From contig NZ_CP097636.1 of NCBI RefSeq assembly GCF_023573145.1, positions 1,178,001-1,242,000 on the forward strand: a stretch of DNA of 64,000 nucleotides, written 5' to 3'. This DNA is from Aquincola tertiaricarbonis (GTDB taxonomy: Bacteria > Pseudomonadota > Gammaproteobacteria > Burkholderiales > Burkholderiaceae_C). The position numbers and the translations under genes are program-made. The notes below the pieces were generated by a model. It was given only the letters and a program-made list of their open reading frames with translations, ran no database searches and was not told the origin of the DNA. The number at the start of each line of letters is the position of its first letter. Position 1 is the first letter of the stretch. Below are positions 7,145 through 20,700 of this stretch, in pieces.

Positions 7145-9171
7145 TCAGCCCGCGGAGGCCTGCAGCGCTTCGATCTCGCTGCTCAGTTCCAGCCAGCGCT
7201 CTTCCAGCATCGTCATCTCGGCGCTGATGTGGTTGAGCTTGCGGCCCAGCTCGGCGATTTCGCTGCCGGGCAGGCTGCCGCTGGCCAGTTGCGCCTCGCA
7301 GTCACCGCGTTCGGCGGCGAGCTTGGCCATGCGGCTGTCGACGCGCTCGATCTCGATGCGCAACGGCCGCGTGCGCTCGGCCAGCTTGGCGCGGGCTTGC
7401 GCCTGGGCCTTGCGATCTTCGCGGCGGCCGGGGCCCTGCTGCTGGGCAGGCGCGGGCGCGGGGGCAGGGGCCGGCGCCACGGCCGCCGGCTTGGGCGACT
7501 CAGGCAGCGGCGTGGCGTTGTACTTCTCGCCCTTGGCCGCGGCCCTCTGCACCGCGCGGGATTGCTCCAGCAGCCAGCGCTGGTAGTCGTCCAGGTCGCC
7601 ATCGAAGGGCTGCAGGCCGCCGGCCGTCACCAGCCAGAACTCGTCGCACACCTCGCGCAGCAGTGCGCGGTCGTGGCTCACCAGCATCACCGAGCCTTCG
7701 AACTCGTTCAGCGCCATCGACAGCGCTTCACGCGTGGTCAGGTCCAGGTGGTTGGTGGGTTCGTCCAGCAGCAGCAGGTTGGGCCGCTGCCACACCAGGC
7801 TGGCCAGCACCAGGCGCGCCTTCTCGCCGCCCGACAGCGAGCCGATGCGCTGCTGCACCATGTCGCCGGTGAAGCGGAACTTGCCGAGGAAGTCGCGCAG
7901 CTCCTGCTCGCGCGCCTCGGGGCCGACGGTGCGGGCCAGCCGCACCATGTGCTGCAGCGGCGCGTCGTCGGCATGCAGCAGGTCCATCTCCTGCTGCGCG
8001 AAGTAGCCGATGGCCAGGCCCTTGCCTTCGGTGATCTCGCCGCCCAGCGCCGGATGCTCGCGCGCGATGGTCTTGACCACGGTGGACTTGCCCTGGCCGT
8101 TGGCGCCCAGGATGCCGATGCGCTGGCCGGCCAGCACGGTGCGGGTGACGTTGTGGACGATGGGCTTGGGCACACGCACCGACGCGTCGTCGGCCGACGG
8201 CACCATGTACCCACACACTACTTCGCGCATGGCCAGCATCGGGTTGGGCAGGCTCACCGGCTCCTTGAACTCGAAGCTGAAGTCGCTGGCCGTGAGCACC
8301 GGCGCCAGCTTTTCCATGCGGTCCAGCGCCTTGACCCGGCTTTGCGCCTGCTTGGCCTTGCTGGCCTTGGCCTTGAAGCGGTCGATGAAGCGCTGCAGGT
8401 GGGCGATGCGCTCCTGCTGCTTGACGAACGCCGTGGCCTGCTGGCTCATGCGCTCGGCGCGCATTTCTTCGAAGGTGGTGTAGTTGCCGCCGTAGCGCGT
8501 CAGCTTGGCCTCGTCCAGGTGCAGCGTCACCTTGGTGATCGCGTCCAGGAACTCGCGGTCGTGGCTGATCACGATCATGGTGCCGGAAAAGCGCTGCAGC
8601 CAGCCTTCCAGCCACACCAGGGCGTCGAGGTCCAGGTGGTTGGTGGGCTCGTCCAGCAGCATCAGGTCGGCCGGGCACATCAGCGCCCGCGCCAGCTGCA
8701 GCCGCATGCGCCAGCCGCCCGAGAAGCTGTTGACCGGCGCGTCCAGCTGCTGCACCTGGAACCCCAGGCCCAGCAGCAGCGCCTGCGCGCGTGAGCGCGC
8801 ATCGAAGCCGCCCGCCTCCTCGATGGCCATGTGCGCATCGGCGATGGCATGGCCGTCGTCGCTGGTCTCGGCCGCCGCCAGCGCGGCCTGCGCCTCCATC
8901 AGCGGGATGTCGCCCTGCAGCACGAAGTCGGTCGCGCTGTCGCTGGTTTCGGGCATGTGCTGCGCCACCTCGCCGATGCGCCAGCGCGGCGGGATCTCGG
9001 CATCGCCGGCATCGGCGCCCAGCCGGCCGGTGAGCAGCGCGAAGAGGCTGGACTTGCCGGCGCCGTTGCGGCCGACCAGGCCGATCTTTTCGCCCGGGTT
9101 CAGCGTGACGCTGGCGTTGTCCAGGACGACCTTGGTGCCGCGGCGGAGGGTGAGGTTGCGAAGGGTGATCA

Positions 9172-9172
<1 letters not shown>
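7145..9172 (-). CDS. ABC-F family ATP-binding protein (YheS/Uup type)
   Basis: 675-residue soluble protein with two ABC ATPase domains and no membrane segment. Walker A motifs are GRNGAGKSS (near residue 33) and GANGQGKST; signatures are SFSGGWRMRLQLA and SLSGGEKARL; Walker B motifs are LMLLDEPTNHLD and LLLLDEPTNHLD. A basic linker (KAKASKAKQAQSRVKALDRM) separates the domains. The C-terminus has a Pro/Ala-rich stretch and then a coiled coil, as in YheS and Uup. ABC-F proteins act on ribosomes or nucleic acid rather than transport. Start ATG 9172 shares one base with the prmB stop (TGATG), which supports it. Confidence 0.93.
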
Positions 9173-12445
<3,273 letters not shown>

Positions 12446-12464
12446 CGGGGATGGGCGCTGACGA

Positions 12465-13286
12465 TCAGGCGCGCAGCAGGTCGTTCAAGCTGGTCTTGGC
12501 GCGGGTCTGCGCGTCCACCTTCTTGACGATCACCGCGCAATACAGGCTGTACTTGCCATCGGCGCTGGGCAGGTTGCCGCTCACCACCACCGAGCCGGCC
12601 GGCACGCGGCCGTAGTGCACCTCGCCGGTTTCACGGTCGTAGATCTTGGTGCTCTGGCCGATGTACACGCCCATCGAGATGACCGAGTTCTCCTCCACCA
12701 CCACGCCTTCGACGATCTCGGAGCGGGCGCCGATGAAGCAGTTGTCCTCGATGATGGTGGGGTTGGCCTGCAGCGGCTCCAGCACGCCGCCGATGCCCAC
12801 GCCGCCCGACAGGTGCACGTTCTTGCCGATCTGCGCGCAGCTGCCCACGGTGGCCCAGGTGTCCACCATCGTGCCTTCATCGACGTAGGCGCCGATGTTC
12901 ACGTAGCTGGGCATCAGGATCACGTTCTTGGCCAGGTAGCTGCCGCGGCGCGCCACGGCCGGCGGCACCACGCGCACGCCGGTGGCGCGCATCTCTTCTT
13001 CGCTCAGGTGCGCGAACTTGGTGGGCACCTTGTCGAAGAAGGCCAGCTCGCCGGCATGCATGGGCTTGTTGTCGTTCAGGCGGAAGCTCAGCAGCACCGC
13101 CTTCTTCACCCACTGGTTCACCGTCCACTGGCCCACCGATTGGCGCTCGGCCACGCGCAGGCGGCCGGTGTTCAGCTGGGCGATCACCTCCTCGACGGCC
13201 TCACGCACCTCGGGCGCGTTCAGCGCGGTGATGTCGGAGCGCGCTTCCCACGCGAGGTCGATGGTGGATTGCAGTTGTGCGGTCAT
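12465..13286 (-). CDS. dapD: 2,3,4,5-tetrahydropyridine-2,6-dicarboxylate N-succinyltransferase DapD
   Basis: 273-residue trimeric left-handed beta-helix acyltransferase that succinylates tetrahydrodipicolinate using succinyl-CoA. Hexapeptide-repeat stretches are clear ([22 protein letters not shown], split here as [12 protein letters not shown] and [10 protein letters not shown], then [17 protein letters not shown]), as is the N-terminal helical domain. ATG 13286 gives [13 protein letters not shown], the usual N-terminus, and lies 8 bases after the dapC stop. Length is exactly that of typical proteobacterial DapD. Second gene of the dap operon. Confidence 0.97.
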   Translation of the reverse strand: MTAQLQSTIDLAWEARSDITALNAPEVREAVEEVIAQLNTGRLRVAERQSVGQWTVNQWVKKAVLLSFRLNDNKPMHAGELAFFDKVPTKFAHLSEEEMRATGVRVVPPAVARRGSYLAKNVILMPSYVNIGAYVDEGTMVDTWATVGSCAQIGKNVHLSGGVGIGGVLEPLQANPTIIEDNCFIGARSEIVEGVVVEENSVISMGVYIGQSTKIYDRETGEVHYGRVPAGSVVVSGNLPSADGKYSLYCAVIVKKVDAQTRAKTSLNDLLRA

Positions 13287-13294
13287 GGGGGGTC

Positions 13295-14494
13295 TCACAA
13301 GGACTTGACGTAGGAGGCGATGCGTTGGGCCGCCTCGAGGCATTCGGCCACTTCGGCCACCAGGGCCAGGCGCACACGCCCGGCACCGGGGTTGCTGCCA
13401 TGCGCGCTGCGTGCGAGCAGGCTGCCCGGCAGCACCGCCACATTGTATTGAGCGAGCAGGCCGCGGGCGAAGGCGATGTCGTCGCCGTTGAAGGCGGCCG
13501 GCACGCCGGCCCACAGGTAGAAGCTGGCGTCGGGCAGGGCCACGTCCATCACGGCCTGCAGCACCGGCGTCACCTGGGCGAACTTGGTGCGGTACAGCTC
13601 GCGGTTGGCCACCACGTGGTCTTCGTCGTTCCACGCCGCGATGCTGGCCGACTGCACCACCGGGCTCATCGCGCTGCCGTGGTAGGTGCGGTACAGCAGG
13701 AACTGCTTCATCACCTCGGCATCGCCGGCCACGAAGCCCGAGCGCATGCCCGGTACGTTGCTGCGCTTGCTCAGGCTGGTCAGCATCACCAGGCGGCGGA
13801 AGTCGTCGCGGCCCAGCGCCTTGGCGGCCTGCAGCCCGCCCAGCGGCGGCTCGTCGCGGAAGTAGATCTCGGAGTAGCACTCGTCGCTGGCGATCACGAA
13901 GCCGTGGCGGTCCGACAGCTCGAACAGCGTGCGCCACTCGTCCAGCGGCATCACCGCGCCGGTGGGGTTGCCCGGCGAACACACGTACACCAGCTGCGTG
14001 CGCGCCCAGGTGGCCCCGTCGATCTGCGACCAGTCGGGCGCGAAGTTGCGCGCCGGGTCGCTGTTGGCAAAGGCCACCTCGGCGCCCGAGAGCAGGGCCG
14101 CGCCTTCGTAGATCTGATAGAACGGATTGGGGCACACCACCGTGGCGCCGGGCCGTGTGGGGTCGATCACCGACTGCGCCAGCGAGAACAGCGCCTCACG
14201 CGAGCCATTGACCGGCAGCACCTGCGTGGCTGCATCCACCGCCACGCCGTAGCGGCGTTGCAGCCAGCCGGCAGCCGCCTCGCGCAGCTGGGGGTCGCCC
14301 GCGGTGGCAGGGTAGCTCGACAAGCCCTTGAGCGACGAGGTCAGCGCCTCTTCGATCAGCGCGGGCGTGGGGTGCCGCGGCTCGCCCAGGCCCAGGCTGA
14401 TGGGGCGCAGGGCCGGGTTGGGCATGATGTCGCGGGTGAGTTGCCGCAGCCGCTCGAACGGATACGGCTGCAGGCGGTGCAGCAGAGGATTCAT
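13295..14494 (-). CDS. dapC: Succinyldiaminopimelate aminotransferase DapC
   Basis: 399-residue class I/II PLP aminotransferase. The PLP-binding Lys is in SLSKRSN; other family landmarks are SPGNPTG and [10 protein letters not shown], plus the Arg of GRVRLALV that binds the substrate carboxylate. In Burkholderiales this gene directly upstream of dapD is the DapC (TIGR03538-type) enzyme, transferring an amino group from glutamate to N-succinyl-2-amino-6-ketopimelate. It is the promoter-proximal gene of dapC-dapD-pilU-dapE-prmB-ABC-F, with 130 bases to the divergent hydrolase in which the operon promoter should lie. Confidence 0.93.
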   Translation of the reverse strand: MNPLLHRLQPYPFERLRQLTRDIMPNPALRPISLGLGEPRHPTPALIEEALTSSLKGLSSYPATAGDPQLREAAAGWLQRRYGVAVDAATQVLPVNGSREALFSLAQSVIDPTRPGATVVCPNPFYQIYEGAALLSGAEVAFANSDPARNFAPDWSQIDGATWARTQLVYVCSPGNPTGAVMPLDEWRTLFELSDRHGFVIASDECYSEIYFRDEPPLGGLQAAKALGRDDFRRLVMLTSLSKRSNVPGMRSGFVAGDAEVMKQFLLYRTYHGSAMSPVVQSASIAAWNDEDHVVANRELYRTKFAQVTPVLQAVMDVALPDASFYLWAGVPAAFNGDDIAFARGLLAQYNVAVLPGSLLARSAHGSNPGAGRVRLALVAEVAECLEAAQRIASYVKSL

Positions 14495-14624
14495 CGGGCG
14501 ATTATCGCGAAGCGACCTTCACCGCATTGATGCCATTGGCGACGGGATGAAGTGCGCAGGAAGAACGTATGGCGCCGCGACCTGCGCCTACAGTGGCGGC
14601 TCCTTCAGCAGCAGGAACGCCGCC

Positions 14625-15527
14625 ATGAGCCTGTACCCCGGCTATCCGTCGCACCTCATCACCACCGCCCCCGGCGTGCAGATCGCCTGCGTCACCGGCG
14701 GTGAAGGCCCGCCCTTGCTGCTGCTGCACGGCCATCCGCAGACCAAGGCCATCTGGCACAAGGTGGCGCCGGTGCTGGCGCGCCACTTCACGCTGGTCAT
14801 CGCCGACCTGCGCGGTTATGGCGACTCCTCCAAGCCCGCGGGGAGTGCCGACCCTGCGCTGTATGCCAAGCGCACGATGGCCGCCGACATGCTGGCGGTG
14901 ATGCGGCAGCTGGGCCATGAGCGCTTCCAGGTGCTGGCCCATGACCGCGGCGCCCGCGTGGCCCACCGGCTGGCGGCCGACCATCCGCAGGCCGTGCAGC
15001 GCCTGGTGGTGCTGGACATCGCGCCCACGCTGGCCATGTACGAGCAGACCAACGAGGCCTTTGCCCGCGCCTACTGGCACTGGTTCTTCCTCATCCAGCC
15101 AGCGCCGCTGCCCGAGCGGCTGATCGAGGCCGACCCGAGCGCCTACCTGCACGACGTGATGGGCCGCCGCAGCGCCGGCCTGTCGCCCTTCACGCCCGAG
15201 GCCTGGGCCGACTACGAACGCTGCATCGCGCTGCCCGGCGCCGCCCATGCGATGTGCGAGGACTACCGCGCCGCCGCCGGCATCGACCTGCAACACGACC
15301 GCGCCGACCGCGAGGCGGGCCGCCGCCTGCCCATGCCGGTGCTGGCCCTGTGGGGCGCGCAGGGCGTGGTGCAACGCTGTTTCAACCCGCTGGCCGAGTG
15401 GCAGCGGGTGGCCGACGACGTGCAGGGCGGTGCGCTGCCCTGCGGCCACTACATCGCCGAAGAGGCGCCCGAGCAGCTGCTGGAACGCATGCTGCCCTTC
15501 CTGCAAAGCCCCCACCAAGGAGAGTGA
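14625..15527 (+). CDS. Alpha/beta hydrolase, haloacetate dehalogenase-like
   Basis: 300 residues. Features of the fluoroacetate/haloacetate dehalogenase group are present: LLLLHGHPQT oxyanion region, DLRGYGDSSKP, nucleophile Asp in LAHDRGARV near residue 106, a WHWFF segment, and the catalytic His in CGHYIAEEAPE near residue 276. An Asp nucleophile instead of Ser separates it from ordinary esterases and fits a dehalogenase or epoxide hydrolase mechanism. Start ATG 14625 has AGGAA seven bases upstream. It is followed after 4 bases by a tartrate-dehydrogenase-type gene, so the two are one unit. Natural substrate unproven. Confidence 0.83.
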   Translation: MSLYPGYPSHLITTAPGVQIACVTGGEGPPLLLLHGHPQTKAIWHKVAPVLARHFTLVIADLRGYGDSSKPAGSADPALYAKRTMAADMLAVMRQLGHERFQVLAHDRGARVAHRLAADHPQAVQRLVVLDIAPTLAMYEQTNEAFARAYWHWFFLIQPAPLPERLIEADPSAYLHDVMGRRSAGLSPFTPEAWADYERCIALPGAAHAMCEDYRAAAGIDLQHDRADREAGRRLPMPVLALWGAQGVVQRCFNPLAEWQRVADDVQGGALPCGHYIAEEAPEQLLERMLPFLQSPHQGE

Positions 15528-15531
15528 ACCC

Positions 15532-16602
15532 ATGAGCCAAACCCATCGCATCGCCGTCATCGCCGGCGACGGCATCGGCAAGGAAGTGATGCCCGAGGGC
15601 CTGCGCGTGCTGGACGCCGTGGCCACCCGCTTCGGCCTCCAGTGGCAGTGGGACGAATTCGACTGGAGCTGCGAGCGCTATCTGAAGGAGGGCGCCATGA
15701 TGCCCGCCGACTGGAAAGCGCAGATCGGCGGCCACGACGCCATCTTCTTCGGCGCGGTGGGCTGGCCGGCCACGGTGCCCGACCATGTCTCGCTGTGGGG
15801 CTCGCTGCTGCTGTTCCGCCGCGAGTTCGACCAGTACGTGAACCTGCGGCCCGCGCGGCTGATGCCGGGCGTCAAGAGCCCGCTGGCCGGCCGCCAGGTG
15901 GGCGACATCGATTTCTACATCGTGCGCGAGAACACCGAGGGCGAGTACTCCAGCGTCGGCGGCAAGATGTTCGAAGGCACCGAGCGCGAGATCGTGCTGC
16001 AGGAAAGCGTGTTCAGCCGCCACGGCACCGAGCGCATCATGAAGTTCGCCTTCGAGCTGGCCATGAAGCGGCCCAAGCGCCACCTCACCTCGGCCACCAA
16101 GAGCAACGGCATCTCCATCTCGATGCCCTACTGGGACGAGCGCTTCGCCGAGCTGGCCAAGGCCTACCCCGAGGTGCGCACCGACAAGTTCCACATCGAC
16201 ATCCTGACCGCGCACTTCGTGCAGCACCCGGACTGGTTTGACGTGGTGGTGGCCAGCAACCTGTTCGGCGACATCCTGTCCGACCTGGGCCCGGCCTGCA
16301 CCGGCACCATCGGCATCGCGCCTTCGGCCAACCTCAACCCTGAGCGCAAGTTCCCGTCGCTGTTCGAGCCGGTGCACGGCTCGGCGCCCGACATCTACGG
16401 CAAGGGCATCGCCAACCCCATCGGCCAGATCTGGGCCGGCTCGATGATGCTGGAGCACCTGGGCCACGCGGAAGCCGGCGCCGCCGTGCTCAAGGCCATC
16501 GAAGACGTGCTCCAGGACGGCCCCCGCACGCCCGACCTGGGTGGCAAGGCCACCACGGCTGACGTGGGCAAGGCGATTGCCGAGGCGGTCGCCAAAGGCT
16601 GA
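15532..16602 (+). CDS. Tartrate dehydrogenase/decarboxylase family (isocitrate/isopropylmalate dehydrogenase superfamily)
   Basis: 356-residue NAD-dependent, metal-dependent beta-decarboxylating dehydrogenase. It starts HRIAVIAGDGIGKEVMPEG and has FGAVGWPATVPDHVSLWG, RENTEGEYSSVGG, metal-binding Asp residues around SNLFGDILSDLG, and the NAD loop EPVHGSAPDIYGKGIANP. The GWP...VSLWG and YSSVGG details match tartrate dehydrogenase/decarboxylase or D-malate dehydrogenase (TtuC/DmlA) rather than LeuB. A GGAGA site precedes ATG 15532. It probably oxidises tartrate or D-malate in the cytoplasm. The exact substrate cannot be settled from sequence. Confidence 0.88.
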   Translation: MSQTHRIAVIAGDGIGKEVMPEGLRVLDAVATRFGLQWQWDEFDWSCERYLKEGAMMPADWKAQIGGHDAIFFGAVGWPATVPDHVSLWGSLLLFRREFDQYVNLRPARLMPGVKSPLAGRQVGDIDFYIVRENTEGEYSSVGGKMFEGTEREIVLQESVFSRHGTERIMKFAFELAMKRPKRHLTSATKSNGISISMPYWDERFAELAKAYPEVRTDKFHIDILTAHFVQHPDWFDVVVASNLFGDILSDLGPACTGTIGIAPSANLNPERKFPSLFEPVHGSAPDIYGKGIANPIGQIWAGSMMLEHLGHAEAGAAVLKAIEDVLQDGPRTPDLGGKATTADVGKAIAEAVAKG

Positions 16603-16610
16603 GATCGAGC

Positions 16611-16630
16611 GGGGCGGCTACAGCCGCCCC
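16611..16630. terminator. Perfect hairpin between convergent genes
   Basis: GGGGCGGC and GCCGCCCC (16611-16618 and 16623-16630) pair perfectly around a TACA tetraloop. The hairpin overlaps the stop codon of the SET gene and sits 8 bases past the tartrate dehydrogenase stop. No T-run follows; a compact bidirectional terminator is likely. Confidence 0.6.
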
Positions 16631-17043
16631 ACGCACCCCGGCGCGCCGCAGCGGCATTCGAGCTTGCCTTCGTGGTGCGTCTCGCCATAGTTCACCGTCA
16701 CCTCGTCGCCCACGGCGATGGATTGGATGGCGTAGAACTCGATGCGGCCGTCGCGGATGACCAGCCGGGCATTGGGCTGGCACGAGTGGTTGGTGAAGCG
16801 CATCGGGTCGGTGCTCTTCGAGGCATCGATCGCCGTCTTGTGCGACACCTCCACGATCATGATGCGCTGCTGGCCTTCGGCGCGGCGGCGGGCCTCGGCC
16901 ACGCTGATGGCCTCGCCGCGGATCTCACCGATCTTCAGCCGCGGCGGAATCGGCTCGGCCGCGAAGCAGCCGAAGCCGTCGATGCGGCTGCGCGCCACGC
17001 GCACGTCGAACTTCTGGTAAGGCGGGCGTTCGGCCAGCGGCAT
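16618..17043 (-). CDS. SET domain-containing protein
   Basis: 141-residue protein that is essentially one SET lysine-methyltransferase domain. It contains SRIDGFGCFA, the NHSCQPNAR motif near residue 90 that binds SAM, EVTVNYGE, and a C-terminal CxCGxxxC (ECRCGAPGC) cluster like the zinc-binding post-SET segment. Start ATG 17043 lies 10 bases after the queF stop, so it is probably in an operon with queF. Bacterial SET proteins may methylate proteins, but the targets are unknown. It is cytoplasmic, with no signal or membrane segment. Confidence 0.87.
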   Translation of the reverse strand: MPLAERPPYQKFDVRVARSRIDGFGCFAAEPIPPRLKIGEIRGEAISVAEARRRAEGQQRIMIVEVSHKTAIDASKSTDPMRFTNHSCQPNARLVIRDGRIEFYAIQSIAVGDEVTVNYGETHHEGKLECRCGAPGCVGRL

Positions 17044-17053
17044 CGTGCGGCCC

Positions 17054-17560
17054 TTACAGCAGGCCGGTTTCGGCGGCGTGCTGCGGCAGCTGCACCACCG
17101 GCAGCGGCTGCCAGCCCTTCTGGCGGTGCTCGGCCACCACGTTGGTGTAGATGCCACCGCGCACGTACCACTTGGCGGTGATGCGCACGAAGCGCGGGTC
17201 GCTCGCCTTCACGATGTCGTCCAGGATGGTGTTGGTCACCTTCTCGTGGAACGCGCCTTCGTTGCGGTAGCTCCAGAAGTACATCTTCAGGCTCTTGAGC
17301 TCGATGCACAGCTGGTCCGCGATCATGTCGATCGTGAAGTGCGCGAAGTCGGGCTGGCCGGTCAGCGGGCAGTGGCAGGTGAACTCGGGCACCTGGAACT
17401 GGATGACGTAGTCACGCTCGGGCGCCGGGTTGGGGAACACGTGCAGTTCCTTGCTCGGGGCGCTGGGCGGGTTGGGCGGCATCTGGCGCTCGGGCGCGCC
17501 GGTGTGGGCAGTGACCTCCGCGACGGCGGAAGACTTGGATTTCTTGGCGTTCTTGGCCAT
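17054..17560 (-). CDS. queF: NADPH-dependent 7-cyano-7-deazaguanine reductase QueF (short type)
   Basis: 168-residue tunnelling-fold enzyme that reduces preQ0 to preQ1 in queuosine synthesis. The catalytic Cys is in [14 protein letters not shown], and the QueF motif [20 protein letters not shown] (near residues 91-110) is complete. The first 30 residues are a Lys/Ala/Ser-rich extension from [12 protein letters not shown] 17560 is chosen because the longer frame upstream has no family similarity. I looked for a preQ1 riboswitch in the upstream 100 bases and saw no convincing one. It is divergent from smc. Confidence 0.95.
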   Translation of the reverse strand: MAKNAKKSKSSAVAEVTAHTGAPERQMPPNPPSAPSKELHVFPNPAPERDYVIQFQVPEFTCHCPLTGQPDFAHFTIDMIADQLCIELKSLKMYFWSYRNEGAFHEKVTNTILDDIVKASDPRFVRITAKWYVRGGIYTNVVAEHRQKGWQPLPVVQLPQHAAETGLL

Positions 17561-17733
17561 GGCAGCGGGTGGCGGCGCCTGGCGCGCCGCGGGTGCAACA
17601 AGGGGTAGCGCGCCCGGGAAAGCCCCGGAGGCAAAGGGGCGCGATGGTATCATCCGGCCGCTTTCTTGCCCCCGAGCAAGGGCAAAAAAACCTTCTGAAT
17701 CAACACCTTGGCGCGCTCCAGGGGCACGCGCTC

Positions 17734-20700
17734 ATGCGGCTCAACCAGATCAAGCTCTCGGGCTTCAAGTCCTTCGCCGAACCCACCACCTTCCAGTTGC
17801 CCGGCCAGTTGGTCGGCGTCGTCGGGCCCAATGGCTGCGGCAAGTCCAACATCATGGACGCGGTGCGTTGGGTGCTCGGCGAAAGCAAGGCCAGCGAGCT
17901 GCGCGGCGAGTCGATGCAGGACGTCATCTTCAACGGCTCGGGCAACCGCAAGCCGGCCAGCCGCGCCAGCGTCGAGCTGGTGTTCAGCAACGAAGACGCC
18001 CGCGCCGGCGGCCAGTGGAACCAGTTCGCCGAGATCGCCGTCAAGCGGGTGCTGACGCGCGACGGCACCAGCAGCTACTACATCAACAACCAGCCGGTGC
18101 GCCGCCGCGATGTGCAGGACGTGTTCCTGGGCACCGGCCTGGGCCCGCGGGCCTACGCCATCATCGGCCAGGGCACCATCAGCCGCATCATCGAGAGCAA
18201 GCCCGAAGAGCTGCGCATGTTCCTCGAAGAAGCGGCCGGCGTCAGCAAGTACAAGGAACGCCGGCGCGAGACCGAAAACCGGCTCAAGGACACGCGCGAG
18301 AACCTCACGCGGGTGGAAGACATCCTGCGCGAGCTGAACGCCAACCTCGAGAAGCTGGAAAAGCAGGCCGAGGTGGCCACCCAGTACCACGGCCTGCAGG
18401 AGCGCGGCACGCTGCGTCTGCACCAGCTGTGGTTCCTGAAGCACCGCGACGCCGCCACCGAAGAACAGCGCATCAAGACCGCGGTGGCCGAGGCCACCAA
18501 TGCACTGGAAGCGCGCCTGGCCGAGCTGCGCCACCTGGAAGCCGGGCTGGAAACCATCCGCCAGGCCCACTATGCCGCCAGCGACAACCTGCACACCGCG
18601 CAGGGCGCGCTGGCCGAGGCGTCGCTCGAAGTCAGCCGCCTGGAAGAGCGCATCCGCTACGTGGTGGAAGGCCGCAACCGTGCGCAGCAGCGCCTGGCCG
18701 AGCTGCAGACGCAGATTGCGCAATGGGCCGACCGCGGCGCCCAGGCCGAGGCCGAGCTGGAGACCATCGCCGAGCAGATCGCCGCTGCCGACGAACAGGC
18801 CGAGGTGCTGGCCGCCCAGGCTGAAGAACAGGCGGGCAGCCTGCCCACGCTGGAAGACGCGGTGCGTGCGGCCCAGGCCCGCGCGAATGAGCAGCGCGGC
18901 CAGGTGACGCAGGTGCAGCAGCAGATCCAGCTGCTGGCCGCTGACAGCCGCAACATCGAGGAGCAGACCCGCGCGCTGCGCAGCCGGCGCGAGCGCCTGG
19001 CCGCCGAGCGCCAGGGCCTGGCCGCACCCGATGCCGGCCGGCTGGAAGAGCTGCGCGCGCAAAGCGAAGACGCGGCCGAGGCCCAGGCCATCGCCGACGA
19101 ACGGCTGCATGAACTCACCGAGCAGGTGCCGCAGCTGGACGAGCAGCGCCGCGGCCAGCAGGCCGTGGTCAACCGCGAGACCGCCCGCCAGTCCGAGCTG
19201 TCGGCCCGGCTGGAAGCGCTGCGCACGCTGCAGGCCAAGGTGCAGACCGAAGGCAAGCTCAAGCCCTGGCTGGCCAAGCACGGGCTGGACGGGCTGCCCG
19301 GGTTGTGGACGCAGGTGCACATCGAAACCGGCTGGGAAACCGCGCTGGAATCGGTGCTGCGCGAGCGTTTGAATGCGCTGGAAGTGGGGCGGGTGGACAC
19401 CGTCAAGGCCTTTGCCGCCGACGCGCCGCCGGCCAAGCTGGCCTTCTTCACCAAGCCCGCCGCCACCGCGCCCGACACCCACCAGACGCTGCCGCGCCTG
19501 TCGCAGCTGCTGCGGCTGCAGGACAGCGGCCTGAAGGCCTTGATGACCGACTGGCTGGAAGGCGTGTACACCGCCGACTCGCTGGACGCCGCGCTGGCCT
19601 CGCGCAGCCAGCTCACGCATGGCGAGATCATCGTCACGCGCGAGGGCCATGCCGTTTCGCAGTTCGCGGTGTCGTTCTACGCGCCTGACTCCGAGCAGGC
19701 CGGCATGCTGGCCCGCGCGCAGGAGATCGAGAACCTGGAGCGTGAGCTGCGCGCGCAGGCCTTGATCACCGAAGAGAGCAAGACCGCCGCGGTGCGGGCC
19801 GAGGCCGCTTATGCCGAGGCCGCCAGCCGCCTGGCCACGGTGCGCCGCGAAGCCGCCGAGGCGCAGACCCGTGCCCACCAGCTGCAGGTGGAGCTGATGC
19901 GCCTGCAGCAGCAGAGCGAAGCCGCGCAATCGCGCCGCAGCCAGCTGCAGGAAGAGCTGGCCGAGATCGACGGCCAGATGGAAGAGCTGGCCGAACGCCG
20001 CGTGACCGGCGAAGCCCGCTTCGAGGAGCTGGACCTGCAGCTGGCCAACACGCAGGAGCGCCATGCCGAGCTGGAAGAGGCGGTGATCACCGCCGAGCGC
20101 CAGCTGGCCGGCGCCCGCGAGCAGCTGCGCACGCTGGAGCGCCAGGCGCAGGAGGCGCAGTTCTCGGCCCGCTCGCTGGCCGCGCGCCGCGGCGAGCTGC
20201 AGCGCGCCATCGAAACCGCCAGCCAGCAGGCCGCCGCCAGCCAGCAGGCCGCCGAGCAGCTGCAGCAGGAACTGGCCAGCTTCGACGATGCCGCCGCCCA
20301 GGCCGGGTTGCAGGATGCCCTGGCCGTGCGGGTGGAGCGCGAAAAGGCGCTGGCCGCGCAGCGCAGCGAGTACGACGAGTTGTCTGTACAACTCCGCCGC
20401 TCGGACGAACAACGCCTGACGCTGGAACGCAGCCTGGAGCCCCTGCGCGAAAGCATCGGCAAGCTGCAGCTGGAGCAGCAGGCCGCCTCGCTGGGCGGCG
20501 CGCAGTACATGGAGCAGCTCACCGCCGCCGCGGTGGACCTGGCGCAGCTGGCCGCCGGCATCGAGGCTGACGGCGTGCGCCTGCATGGCCTGCAGACCGA
20601 GATCGACCGCATCAATCGCGAGATCGCGGCACTGGGCGCGGTGAACCTGGCCGCGCTGGACGAGCTGGCCAGCGCCCGTGAGCGCAAGGGCTTCCTGGAC

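Noticed and set aside
17561..17733. Possible preQ1 riboswitch upstream of queF, and a TTGCCC/GGGCAA hairpin (17666-17685)
   Set aside because: No preQ1 aptamer-like hairpin with an A-rich tail could be seen on the queF strand; the small hairpin lies on the smc side and is weak.
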